From NCBI GenBank assembly GCA_023897205.1, contig JAHWDD010000005.1:3658001-3722000 (forward strand): a DNA stretch of 64,000 bases, in the 5' to 3' direction. This stretch comes from Exophiala sp. HKRS030. Taxonomy: Eukaryota > Ascomycota > Eurotiomycetes > Chaetothyriales > Herpotrichiellaceae. Made by a program: the position numbers and the translations under genes. The notes below the pieces were generated by a model that worked only from the letters and a program-made list of their open reading frames with translations, ran no database searches and was not told the origin of the DNA. Within the stretch, counting starts at the first letter, position 1. Each line of letters opens with the position of its first letter. Shown in pieces: positions 23,665 through 35,068 of the stretch.

Positions 23665-23726
23665 TGCCACATGCATATGTACCTTTTTTCTTATTCACTT
23701 CGCTTGACACCTTGTCCACGCCATTT

Positions 23727-23756
23727 CCTGCCCTGCCCTGCCCTGCCATGCCATGC
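23727..23756. repeat. 5-bp tandem repeat (CCTGC/CATGC)
   Basis: Four CCTGC units are followed by two CATGC units, with no interruption. Confidence 0.9.
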
Positions 23757-24248
23757 ACTGGCCCACAGCCCCTCCGACCCCTGCTCACCACTTGGCTCTG
23801 TCCTGAACTTTGTCTGCTTGTGGGTTGTCGTCTCGTCCACAGAAGCTGCAACATCAAAGGTAGATCGCCTTCGCCCTTGACCACCCTATGACTTCCTAGA
23901 CTTGATTCTCCTGGATCCTTTGTTGACTTTCTGACCTTGGAACCATAGCCTTTCTCATTGCCATCACAGACCGACCCTGGCTGGCGTGGTCTAGGGAGAT
24001 GGGTTGGTCGTGGTTGGTACGTCGGGTCCCGTCTCTGCCATGCCATGGGGCCACGGAGCCACGGACCATCACGGCTACTGACATCAAACAGCGCCACCGA
24101 GAGTAAAACCATCAACAGCAATCCACCTGTTATCCCAAACCCACCCTGTGCGGCCCTGTCACACCCTCTCTATCTCATCTTATTCGTGACCTTTCCTTTC
24201 TCGACCACGCTAAGCAACCAACCCACATCCATCCTGCGCCAATTCCAT

Positions 24249-24272
24249 CGCCAACGCCAACGCCAACGCCAA
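24249..24272. repeat. CGCCAA tandem repeat, four copies
   Basis: Four perfect hexamers lie about 230 bp before the ATG of the SSXT-like gene, probably inside its 5' UTR. Confidence 0.9.
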
Positions 24273-24501
24273 ACCTAACGCCGTCCTCAACCTTGGGTCC
24301 TTGGTCCTTTGTCCTTCACCCTGCTTCCGGGCTCACGGCTGGGCTTTTTTTCTCTCTCGAGGCTACGCAACGCAGCCTACGCTTCCACTTTGAGCACTTC
24401 ACACACGAGTCACCGCTGGCAGTCTGCCACCAACCTGCGACCTGCGACCTGCTGGTCCATCCAACGCCCAATCATCCCTTCGCTAAGACCCTTTTTCCAT
24501 C

Positions 24502-25769
24502 ATGAACAACCCCGCCCTACCACAGTATCTTCCCCAGAACCAGCAGTCATACCCTCCCGCTACTGCAAACCCGAGCCTTTTCAACAATCCTCAGCCTGGC
24601 CCTGACCTCTACGCTCCATCCCCCAATCCACCCTTTGATAACGTCCAGGCCCAGTTCCACCCCTCCATGATACAGAACCAGATGCAGAGGCAACCTCAAC
24701 CTCATCCCCAACAGCAGTTCTATTCTCAGCAACATCAGCAACAACAGCAACACCTGCAACAGCAGCAACTCCAACTCCAACAGCAGCAACAGCAACAGCA
24801 ACAGCAACAACTTCCCTTCGCTGCTTTCTCCCAGCCGGTTCCTCCGCAGAATCAGAACTCTCCATATCCTGGTACCACCCTCTTCCTCATCTCGAACCCT
24901 CCATGTCCCTCGACCGGCCCAATACTGACCAGTCCCTAGGCAATCAACCTCAACCTCGACCCACGCCCACTCCATTAAACCCTGGCTCACGTCAGAGTTC
25001 GAACTCAAGCATATCTCAGATCCCTACTCCTACCTTCTCCCAGCCAATCCCTCCCCCTACATCGACCCCGACGATGGACGCGACTACAGCGTCGACCATG
25101 GGTCTACAAAATCAAACCAACGCGACCCTGGCTCAACAGGCGCAAATGCAGAACGCAGCCCAGATGGCTCGTGCAATGCCCCAGAATCAGTCACAGCAAC
25201 AACAACAACAACAACAATCGCAACAACTACAACAGACCCAACAGCAGGTTGTTCCAGCGTCTCCTCGGTCCGCCGCTCGAGAACGCTCAAGAGTCGCCGT
25301 GCTACTCGATATCAATACGCAACTACTCATGGAGGTTGTTTCGTTACAAGCACAAGGAAAAGCTGGCAACCAGTCCAATCCAGGCCAACAATCTCCCACA
25401 TCCCCCATATCTGCCACAGATCCGAGCAACGCCTTGAACAACAGCCCTGGAGACCCTCCAAAATCGGCCGGAGGATCCAATCCTTCTAAACCCCCTTCGC
25501 AAGAATACGCTGATTGCATGCGCCGCTTGCAAGCAAACCTCTCATATCTGGCTGCCATTGCCGACGCAAAGAAGAAAGTTAATGGTGCCCTTCCCTCAGG
25601 CCCCGCCATCATGTTTCCTCCTCCACATCTTTCCCAAGTTCAGGAGTTATACCAACGTTTGAACGAACTATTTCCCGAAGCAAGTCAGAAGAAATCCACC
25701 GCTCCAGCTCAGAACCAAGGCAATGGAGTCGACCAACAATCAACATCTGCCGTCTTTGCCCAGAGCTGA
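24502..25769 (+). CDS. glutamine-rich SSXT/SS18-domain protein
   Basis: This is probably a chromatin or transcription co-activator subunit related to SS18/SNF11-type partners of SWI/SNF. Exons are 24502..24871 and 24940..25769. The 68-nt intron has a TACTGAC branch site and CCTAG acceptor, and joins YP to GNQPQPRP in frame (about 399 aa). The N-terminal half is Pro/Gln-rich with long glutamine runs near 24730-24815 and 25190-25235. The C-terminal part holds an SSXT-like helix pair: AVLLDINTQLLMEVVSLQAQGKAG, then, after a disordered insert, EYADCMRRLQANLSYLAAIAD. This resembles the LLDxNxxLI...YxxxLHxNLxYLAxIAD pattern of SS18. An alternative to the intron is a missing C in the CCC run near 24878; the intron looks good enough to prefer. 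Confidence 0.75.
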
Positions 25770-26840
25770 TATTAGACTGATTGCGATGAATCTTCTATCA
25801 TTCGGTCGTGTCCTTATACCAAAATGTCTCTCCACAGGCTCCGACCTTGTACCAAGGAAAGGATTAATGGGATAAGTCGCAGGTATTATAACACCATCAG
25901 TTATGGAGGCAAGTGACTGCCGGGGACTTCGATTAGTCGGGAATGCATCATACTGTCTTTGAGCATGGACCCAGCTCCGCACTCAGGCGGCAGCAAGTAT
26001 CAAGTCACGCTTCATACGGCCGTTGGAATTTCATTCATCCTGGCTGGTAGCAGCCTCGAACGCCAACAGAAATCGATCAACACGACTCAAAGAGGTCATA
26101 CTTGGAGGCACGGTGGAACGGGCAAAAAGCTACCAATCCTGAAGCGGATGATCTGAAGCGTCTGCATAGCGGCTTTGCACGCACGTGTCTGTACGGACGA
26201 AACAGTGCTACCTCTTTGTGTTTCATACCACGAGCTTACGTGCCAACGAGTTTTAGATAGAACGGCCGAGTTGTGACTTTTGGCATGAGTCGTCTTCCGT
26301 TCATAACGAGTCGCCGACGACACCTTGCCTGGGCATCATGTAGAACGGCGAAGACCGGCTTAGCATGGAGTTAATATATTAGATCTTTCATCCAACAGAA
26401 CAACGAGTTGTCTGTATTCTATATTCGGTGGTATAATGGCCTCTCTCGATGTATCAGGTGACCTCGTCTTCTCGCTACCTGGTCAAGCTCACTCGCCCGC
26501 CTACAAAAACCCGCCCTGATGCCACACCTGGTCCACTGTTGCAATCCACCAAAAAAGAGAAGGGGAGCGGAGCTCACGATAACCGATATCCATCACACTA
26601 CGGGTGTAATAACCATAAAAGACAGAAAAGCAGAATTCTTTTGTGCTTGATATTGTTGCCAACACCGTCTCTAATGATCTGGTCTACAACATAGGGCACC
26701 GTTCCAGGACGGCAATGCTTCTTTTTTAGACTCCAATTCCAATCTCCTCTAGGAGCTCTCTATTTCCCATTATCTCTTTCTATTCAACACCCAATGTGCC
26801 GCAGCTGATCATTCTTCGTAACAAATCCAGAATCAAAATT
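25770..26840. other. intergenic between convergent genes, about 1.1 kb
   Basis: This holds the 3' flanks of the convergent SSXT-like and ABC transporter genes. It contains AT-rich stretches but no recognised gene or repeat. Confidence 0.5.
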
Positions 26841-29800
26841 CTAAAACCCACTTTCTTCGCCGTCAGGCACGCCCTGCCTCACCACCCTTCCACCAGCAAG
26901 CACAACGGCGAATTCCGCCCGCTCGACAGCCGCGGCCCGATGTGCAATCGTGATGATCGTGCTCTGGCTCAATTCCTCCCTGACCACACGCTGGATCTCG
27001 CCGGCGGTTTCCAGGTCGATACTGGCCGTCGCCTCGTCCATGATGACAATGGCACTGCGCCGCAGGATCGCACGCGCAAGTCCCACTAGCTGCCGCTGGC
27101 CCTGGCTGAGGTTTTTGCCGCCGTCGTCGATGCTCGTCTCCAGCGTCCACCCGTACTTCCCGCACACGCGTGAGATCACGGCCGAGCAGTCATCGTCGCT
27201 GTGCTCGTCCATTGGGTCGAGGTTGTGCCGGAGCGTGCCCGCGAACAAGATCGGGTCTTGTGCGAGAAACGTGATGCGTGTGCGCAGCGCTTGCTTGCTG
27301 ACTTTGGAAATGTCGATCCCGTCGATTGTGATGCGTCCGGACTCTGGTGCGATTGTGGCCAAAAGCGTTAAGGCTAGTGTCGATTTCCCTGATCCCGTGC
27401 GGCCGGTGATGGCGTTTGTCGACCCGCCCTTGAACGTGACCGAGACGTCGCTTAGGGCTGGGTCCATGGTTGCTCGGTACCGTACTGTGACGTTTTCGAA
27501 GGTGATGTCGCTGCCATATCGGGGCCAGGATGCAGGGGGATCAATGGTGCCTGGGGGTTCTTGCTCGACGTGGGTCAATTCGACGACTCGCTCGACGGAG
27601 ACGAATTCCAACTGTAACATCGCATACTGTTTGCATACTATGTGCGTTGACTGGACGAATTTGTTTGCCGCGATGAGTACGAACGCTGTCAGTCCGGGAG
27701 TCAGTCGAGAGAAGACGGCGAGTACCGTGAGGAGAAATGTCGAGAGTGCTGACAATAGATCAAACCGGTACATGATCCAAGCCTGGATGCTCCAGTAGAA
27801 ATGATCCATTTTCTGGAACGCGTCCGTCACCTGAATGATGCGCTCTTGGAACTGAGGTTGAGCACAGAATGCCCGGACTGTCATCAAGCCGTTTAGCAGT
27901 GCGCCAAAGTTGGACATGAGCGGACTGAGTGACACCATTTCGAGACGTCGCAGACTTTGCGTTGTTGGCAGATACTGAAGAAATATAAATACGAAGACCA
28001 GTGTCAGTGCAATGGCGAAGACTAGAAATGCCGGGGTAATGCTGGCGATGACGGCCATGGATGAGATCCATGCAATCCCATACCATATCACGACCAGGAA
28101 TTGGACGGCGATGGGCCCATCGATGACGGACACGTCCGAGGTCATGCGATTCATTAGCCGACCAACCGGCGTCACGTCGTAGAAGTGGAATGTTGCATGG
28201 CTGATTCTGTCCATGATGTCTTTGAACATTTTCTTGGCCGCGATGTATGTCACGACAAGCATGAAACTATCCGACACCATCAGTGCGACTGTCTCAGCAA
28301 TCACAATGACCAGGAAACCCAGAAGCCAAGGGTGGATATCCTCTGCCGGGTCAGGAAACCCATCGAAAAGTCGAGAGATAGGACTTTGCAGTGGATGTAT
28401 ATCTTGAGACAATCGTTGCAAGACAAACGCGTATTTCTTGATATGATCGTAAGCTTCTCCCCATTCCTTGAGGAACCAGCTCTCACTGATATACAGCATT
28501 CGACAAGCAATCGTCGACAGGACAACCATGAACCACCACCCTATCTTGCCTGCGCGTAGATACTGCCAGTAGACAGCAAATTGCACTCCCCCATGCGCAC
28601 GGTATTCGTCCTCGATGAACTTATCTGGGATTGCAGCAGCCTCGTCCACTTTTGTATCGTCGTCGGTACCAGATTCGCTGGATCCAATCACTGTTACTGC
28701 CGCAGAGGACGGGGTAGAAATCTCCTCATCAAGTGCGTGGACCTTTGTAACACCGTGAGAGACTTCAACGATTTGCGTCGCGACGTGGCGACATAGGTCC
28801 GTCCTATGTGTTGCAAGAACAACCTTGCGGCCGTCCATCAGTGGGCCAGTGAGACATCTGGTAACGATCCACTCGGCAGTCTGCTGATCCAAGGCGCTGA
28901 GGGGGTCGTCCAGAAGGAGGATCCTTGCTCGACTGTAGACGGCTCGAGCAAGCGCAACTCTAGCTTTCTGTCCACCGGACAAGCCGATCCCATTCTCGCC
29001 GATATGGGATAGATCGCCGTGTTTGAAGTTTGCAAGATCAGGAAGCAGTGCACATGCCTCGAGAGTCTGCTTGTATCGGGCCTCTTCGTACGGAGAGATG
29101 AAAACAATGTTATCCCGAATGCTCATGTTTTGTAGCCATGGTGTTTGTGCGCAGTATCCGATTGTGGCATGGGGTTTGATCAGGGATCCTTCTTGCAGGT
29201 CTAGTTCTCCGAGCAGCGCTTGGAGCAATGCCGTTTTACCCGCTGCCACAGGGCCGTATATCACCGTCAATCCCGTGGAGAATGACAAGTCGACGTTCGT
29301 GAGAACGAGTTTCGACAAGCCTGGCCAAGAAAACGATGCCTTGCGGAGCTCTAGTCTGTCATCTTGCTGTACTGTCGGTGCAGATTCATCTAACTTGTCC
29401 GGCTCCGCAATGAAGTCTGTTATACGCCCCACAGCCACTGAGGCATTCAAGAGCACGGTGATGAGTTGGGGAAGTTCTCGAATGTTGGCCTGCAACATGG
29501 CGAAGAGCTGTAGCGCGGGAAACGCAATGTCAATGCGAAGTTGTTTCCCAGCCAGCGCAGTATACGCGTAGAATGTCGCAACAGGTAGCATGCCTGCAGT
29601 GAAGGAATTGAGGAACTTGATCACAGAGTTCCACAGATAGCAAATGATTTTGAGATTCAATTCCTTTTGTCGCGCCGTCATAACCCCATCCAACCATCTG
29701 TAATGCCAGCCGTACCATCTCAGATGTCTTATGGCTTCGACATACTGGGAAATCTTTTGCAGTTTGATGTCGACAGCCTTGCGTCTCTTCTGCTCCCACA

Positions 29801-31192
29801 CCATCAATATCCGCGCGAGGATATAGTTGAAAACCTGCCCGATGATGACCACGGCAACTCCAACAAGTGACGCCCAGCCAAGGAGTTTCCAGATTAGAAC
29901 AATGGACAAAACTAGGCCAAGTGGTTTGTTGATGAGCGTCTGAAATTCCCAGAATCGCTGTGCCACTTCATAGACATCGTTCCGCATCAGATTCAGAATC
30001 TTTCCCAAGGAGGCTGGGACTTTCGCCTCCACTTTAGAGGTCTTCTGTCGTCTGAAGAATGCTGTAGCTTTGCTTACGAGCTCACGTATTCTTGACCCAA
30101 AGCCGGTTTGCTTGTTCGGGAGTCCAGAAAGAAGTGGCTCGGACTCCGATGCGCCAGTGTCATCTTCTACGACATCGGGCGCCGCTTGTTCATTCTCCTG
30201 GATGACAGCATTATCCTCAGGACTTTGTGGCTCACCGCCCACAATCTTTCTGTTCAGCGTCTTTTCATATAACATGGTGATCATCTCACCGCGGGATCGT
30301 TCGTAGGCTCGACGGCCAAACCAAAGACTGAACACTGCGCTTTGAGCAGCTACCAGACGAGCGGCGAGAATCAACAGGGCAAAAACAATAGCCGGCGTTT
30401 TGTCGACCGAGATTCTTTCCATTGCTTGCAGTAATTTCTGAAGAATCATCGGAGCAGAGTAGTTGGCGGCAAGTTCTAATATTGCCAATAGTGTGAGGAT
30501 GATCAGATCGATCCAGTTGGCTGCCAGGAGACGTCGAACCACAGAGCCTTTCAACTCTCGAAATGCATCGTGAAGATGTCGGTGCTGGAATTCGTAAGGC
30601 AAGAACCATACATCCTCGTCGTTCAATTGACGCTGGTTGCCGATCTTGATCAACGGAGCTATCCACGATACTGTCATCCATTGAAGAAGCGTCATGTTGT
30701 CCTCAGGTGATCGCAAGGCGTTTGTCGGCTCGCTAAAAGGACGACTGATGTCGTCGGCACTGAGATGTGGGGTCGCAGGGGCATGTTGACGACGATAGTA
30801 ATGGCGATGATGGATATAACAACGCTGGCGCCCGTCAATTGCGCATTTGCACCAGATATCTCATCGATAAACTGTACAGCAATGATCGTGGTCCCGGCAA
30901 TAGCTCCCGTCGCGAAGTCGAGAAGGAGGAACACCGAACCCACTCTTGGTCGCCAGAGAACAACGTATACGGCAGCAAGTGCCCATGTTGCGGATGTGAA
31001 TGATGCCCATGGCGAGGTCAAGGCCACGATCAGCTGTAAAGCACAGCCGATAAGTGAGAACACGAGCAGGCATAGAGTTGCCCAGGGAAATCGTCCTTCC
31101 TTTGCGCCATGCCCCGAGAAAGATTCTGCTTCCTCGATGAACGGCCGCGGGCTAAGTAAACCGCAAGGCTGATGTCTGGATTTAGGAGACAT
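26841..31192 (-). CDS. ABC-C (MRP-type) full transporter (one apparent frameshift)
   Basis: This is an ATP-driven exporter of the multidrug-resistance-associated family, expected in the plasma or vacuolar membrane. It would be 1450 aa. The N-terminal part (31192 to about 30772) has about four membrane helices, a reduced TMD0. It is followed by LRSPEDNMTLLQWMTVSW and two TMD-NBD halves. NBD1 has GPVAAGKT (about residue 647), LSGGQ and LLLDDPLSALD, with Asp replacing the catalytic Glu as is usual in ABC-C NBD1. NBD2 has GRTGSGKST (about 1262), LSQGQ and IMDEATASID. There is no intron. The frame breaks at the C4 run (plus-strand GGGG 30769-30772): adding one C gives MPLRPPHLSADDISRPF and exactly 1451 codons. 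The substrate is unknown. The upstream cupin gene is divergent. Confidence 0.9.
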
Positions 31193-32751
31193 GAGCCTAA
31201 TTGTTGTCAGAAATCTTTCCTTATTCCTTCGGTTCTTCTTGTGGGTGGCGATCCTTTCCGAGTTCTGGGTTCCAACTCCCTTTCACGACACTGCGCTCCA
31301 GTCTCTGTGTACTGCCGAAGGTGCATCTGTGGTGGTGCACTCCGGTCCTGACCGCTTCCAAGGACGATATGAAATCGGACTGCCTGAGTAATACGCACGG
31401 TGTGATGTTTGGTTGTGAAGGATTGATGATGCCTGGGGCGCTAAGCCTTGTTCAGGGTTAGAGTTACATGGGGACCAAGTCAGGGTCAGCGTGGCGTTGG
31501 GGCTCCAGTTAAACAGGTGACGTTTCCACAAGCTAATCCCTTGCGAGGATGAGACTCGGAGGATTTCAAGCGGCGGCTGGTATCATCACTGGGTTCTTAA
31601 CGATTCTAACACTCCTGATGTTGATATACGGATACACAGCTGACAGGATCCCGACGAGGAAAAAAGGCTTCTACAGATCCCCTCTGCTGATACATATTCG
31701 ACATACCAGGGAAATACGTTCTAATAGCTTATCTAACTAAATTTTGAAAGGAGACAGATCAGAACGTTCACCAAGGTGGTTCCAATGTACTTCGGCTGTA
31801 GAACATTGAATTTCCAACTTCTCTTGCTTGATGTGTGTTACCTCTGCAATCACTAAGCTGTATTACGGAGTGCATGGAACACACCTAGGTAGGCAAAGGC
31901 TGTTCAAGTAAGAAGTATGCATACTGGCGTATTCTTAAAGTATGATAGTGGTAGCCCAATCACGGAGAAAGGCAACACCTAAATAAGCTGAGACGTGACA
32001 CTCATACTCCTGCAGGAATTTGACGAAACAAAGCTCCAAGTGGCGTTGGTTATGGTTGGCCTGAACAGTAGATTCTCACACACAAGGTACGGGAATACAG
32101 CTTAAGCTTTAGCCGAAGGACACCAAAGCAGTAGTCCCTGGAGCCCCAGCCAAACTCCCCTACAAGAATATTGGGCCAACAGGGCAAAGAGTTCTCGCTG
32201 CATAAATAAGTCAGAGCTTTGTAAGCACTGTCGGTGAACCTGGCGCGCCCCTTACTGATGCTCACGCTTGTTGCCCTTGCTAACGATTGCCCTGATCCCC
32301 CACATGAAGGAACCGATGCATTCCTGGTTTCCGACACTCTATAGAGATGGTTTTATGTCGGTTCAGGTAAGTCGTCCACAGTTAATACCGCAGTCTTACA
32401 GCCTTTCGCCTATTGGCCACTTCGTTTAGTAGCTCCTCCGCTTGGTGATGCCGCCGACTCAAGCTGACTTCATTGTGCGCCGATGAACTTGCGTCGTAAT
32501 TGACCAAGGAAGTGTAGGTAAAACTCAAGTGGATCTGAGGTCCTGAAGGACCATGTCGCTTTCAAATATGAGAGACTGTTCGATTGTGGTGGTCATACTC
32601 AGTCGGCCTATAAATCTCACCGGCTTCGTTGTTATTGTCTCTGGAAAACAGAAACTTGGTTATACCATTCACACAAGCGCCTGAAGTATCTCAAATAGCA
32701 ACCTGCAGTACCCGGAGACCTTTAATATCACCGGCTCGGATAGCTCTAAAA
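31193..32751. other. intergenic, about 1.6 kb divergent region
   Basis: This lies between the divergent ABC transporter and cupin genes and probably holds both promoters. A 63-codon open frame at 31549-31740 has one hydrophobic helix but no other support. No repeats are seen. Confidence 0.5.
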
Positions 32752-33330
32752 ATGGCTGCAGACAAGGTTCCCGTCATCATCCAATCGACTCTCGCTACTA
32801 ATGGTCGCATCACAAGCGCGGACTCAGACCTCGCCGTGGGAGCACAAGCACCTCCCCATTACCATACCGATTTCAGCGAAACGTTCACACTGATCAGTGG
32901 TGGCATGACAGTGTTCACCGCACCTGATCTCAAGGTCGAAAACCTCACCGCCCAAGAGCTTGAAGTTGGCAAGCCAGTGACAATTCCCATTGGTACATTG
33001 CACTCCTTCATAGTGCCCAAAGAGTCCACAAAAGTCAGAGTCGACATGGAGCCAGGAACGATCGGGTTTGAGAAGGTATTCCTCATTATGACGGGTATGC
33101 AAGAAGATGGAACTTACGAAAACTTTTCGAGCATGGAGACGGATAGTGGTGTCCTATTCTACGCAGTACTAGCAGATCTAAGCAACACGGTTTTCGTCGG
33201 CGAGGCCAAGGAGAAGACCGACGCTTTGTACGCATTGAAAGGACCAGAGATCGAAAAGAGAAAGCAGGAACTAGTCGCCAAATATGCCACCGACGAGCAT
33301 TTGAGGCGTGCAGCCAAACTCACGTCTTGA
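32752..33330 (+). CDS. cupin-fold protein
   Basis: This is a small single-domain cupin of 192 aa, function unknown; family members include dioxygenases, isomerases and cyclases. Cupin motif 1 is complete: GAQAPPHYHTDFSETFTLIS followed by G, providing two His and one Glu metal ligands. Motif 2 keeps P-x-G-x-x-H (PIGTLHSF), the third His. The frame is open upstream to 32629, but the sequence before the ATG at 32752 (MAADKVPV) reads like UTR and lacks homology, so I start there. No signal peptide is seen. The C terminus is helical and charged. It lies upstream of a dehydrogenase, sugar transporter, P450 and ligase, so it may serve the same pathway. Confidence 0.82.
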   Translation: MAADKVPVIIQSTLATNGRITSADSDLAVGAQAPPHYHTDFSETFTLISGGMTVFTAPDLKVENLTAQELEVGKPVTIPIGTLHSFIVPKESTKVRVDMEPGTIGFEKVFLIMTGMQEDGTYENFSSMETDSGVLFYAVLADLSNTVFVGEAKEKTDALYALKGPEIEKRKQELVAKYATDEHLRRAAKLTS

Positions 33331-34131
33331 TCTCGACCATGAAGAGTTGACACTATTTGATTATCATGATTCTTCAATGTCGATTTGAGACTGGTCGTAG
33401 AGTCAGATTCGTAACTATTATCGGAACCGTGAAAATCGAGAAACTGAGCATATGCTCACTGGCGTTCTAGATGCACATTTATGAAGGCATAAGCAACCTT
33501 GCAATCATCACCTCGATTCCAGAGGTGCAGAACTCGAATAACATGGATAGCCCTAGTAGCTAGATGGGTAAACCGTCGCTGTTAACGCACCAATGGTAGG
33601 AGTAGATTGGAAGACGTCGTCAACCCCGCAAGCTCATACAGGAGCCTCCAGCACTTTTGGCAACTTAACTGCGGGGGCAGTGGGGACAGAGTTCACTTCA
33701 TCTGCTCACAACTGGACTTCAACTTAGCATATAGTAAGCACATCACGATGCTGCGAAAGTATGATTCGTGGAATGAGAAGCACCTTCTCCTCTGGAAGAA
33801 ATCAAAAACGCTTCACTTAAACCTTCAGCAGAAATCAAACCCTGTTATGGTGCCTCGTTCGTATCCTTCTCCCAACTCGTTGTCTCAATGACTAAGGCGT
33901 TCGTGAATCATGCCCGAGGGCCGAGGAGTCTATTCACCGAAGTCGTATTGTTCTGGCTATGGTGATAACCTGTTGTCATGCTGAAAACTCACCCAGCCGG
34001 CTTGAACTCAATCCGGACTACATGCTCAAGTGATAGGTGAATTACATGCACATGTTTAACTCGCTCAGAACGATCAATGCAACTTACAGCTTTTGAACTG
34101 GGTACACATCGCACAAGATACTGGATTCAAA
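33331..34131. other. intergenic, about 0.8 kb
   Basis: This separates the cupin and dehydrogenase genes, which run in the same direction. A 94-codon open frame at 33607-33891 has no recognisable motif. Nothing else is seen. Confidence 0.5.
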
Positions 34132-35068
34132 ATGGTTGGCAAAGAGAATTTCACCAAGACGTTCCATCACGACATCTATCCGGCGCTCGAAAAGCCACTG
34201 GAAGCACGTGTATCCAAAGGAAAAGTTGTCTTTATCACTGGTGCTGGGACTGGGATTGGTAAGGCAACGGCACAAGCATTTGCTCGGGCTGGGGCTCGAT
34301 ATATCTTCATCGCAGGTCGAACTGAGAAGACGCTTGCCGTAACAAAGTCGGATGTGGAATCAGAATATCAGGGCACTACCGTTCACTACTTCGTTCTTGA
34401 CATTTGCGATGCCACGAAGGTTACGGCTTCGTTTAAGGATGCCGTCAGCATCGCTGGTTCTCCCATTGACGTTCTGGTGAACAATGCAGCATACATCACA
34501 TACCAAAACACGCTGGGCGACGCCGATACCCTCTGGAATCATTTCGAAGTCAACGTAAGAGGGTTCATGAACGTCGTGCGAGACTTTCTAGCCAATTCAG
34601 TGGAAAAAGCCCCCACCATCATCAACGTATCTTCTGGAGCGGCAGTCATTGAGTTTGTGCCAGGGCTGAGTCCATACAGCGTGTCAAAGCTTGCAACTCT
34701 GAAATTCATGGACTATCTCCACAATGAAGAAAAAGACGGAAGAGGTACACGGATTTTCAGTATCCAACCTGGTAATGTTGCCACCGCTATGGCGGCTGAA
34801 GGCAAGACTTATTGCGACGATACTGGTAAGTATATCTATATCGTGCGGGCGAACGAGTGATAATATGAGCTGACGTCAAATCCACAAAGCGGAGTTACCT
34901 GCCGGCTTTTGCGTCTGGCTCACGACGCCTGCGGCCGAGTTTCTCCGTGGTCGTTTCTTATATGCGAACTGGGACGTTGATGAATTGATGGCCAAAGAGG
35001 AAGAGATCACCAAAGCAGGCCAGCTGAGGCTCGGTATCTATGGATGGGATACTTGTCGGTGGAAGTGA
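34132..35068 (+). CDS. short-chain dehydrogenase/reductase
   Basis: This is an NAD(P)-dependent oxidoreductase of the classical SDR family; the substrate is unknown. Exons are 34132..34825 and 34890..35068, with a 64-nt intron (GTAAGT, GAGCTGACG branch, AAAG acceptor), giving 290 aa. The Rossmann motif is TGAGTGIG (residues about 37-44), followed by the NNAA motif. The catalytic Ser is in NVSSGAA and the YxxxK pair is in SPYSVSKLA. The loop after beta-6 reads SIQPGNVATAM, the PG motif of the family. The residue two past the first acidic position (AGRTEK) is basic, which hints at NADPH. The start is set at 34132; the frame is open slightly further upstream. Confidence 0.88.

Larger units (their letters stand above)
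23097..24501. other. intergenic, about 1.4 kb with simple repeats
   Basis: This is the promoter and probably long pyrimidine-rich 5' UTR of the glutamine-rich gene downstream. It carries three separate tandem repeats, listed individually. Open frames here follow the repeats and are not convincing genes. Confidence 0.5.

Noticed and set aside
24547..25008. Leucine-rich minus-strand frame
   Set aside because: The leucine run is only the reverse of the glutamine codons of the real gene.
26950..27798. 282-codon plus-strand frame
   Set aside because: It is antisense to the second nucleotide-binding domain of the ABC transporter, which is certain.
31549..31740. 63-codon frame with one hydrophobic helix
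   Set aside because: It has no splice partners, homology or promoter evidence; a chance frame is likely.
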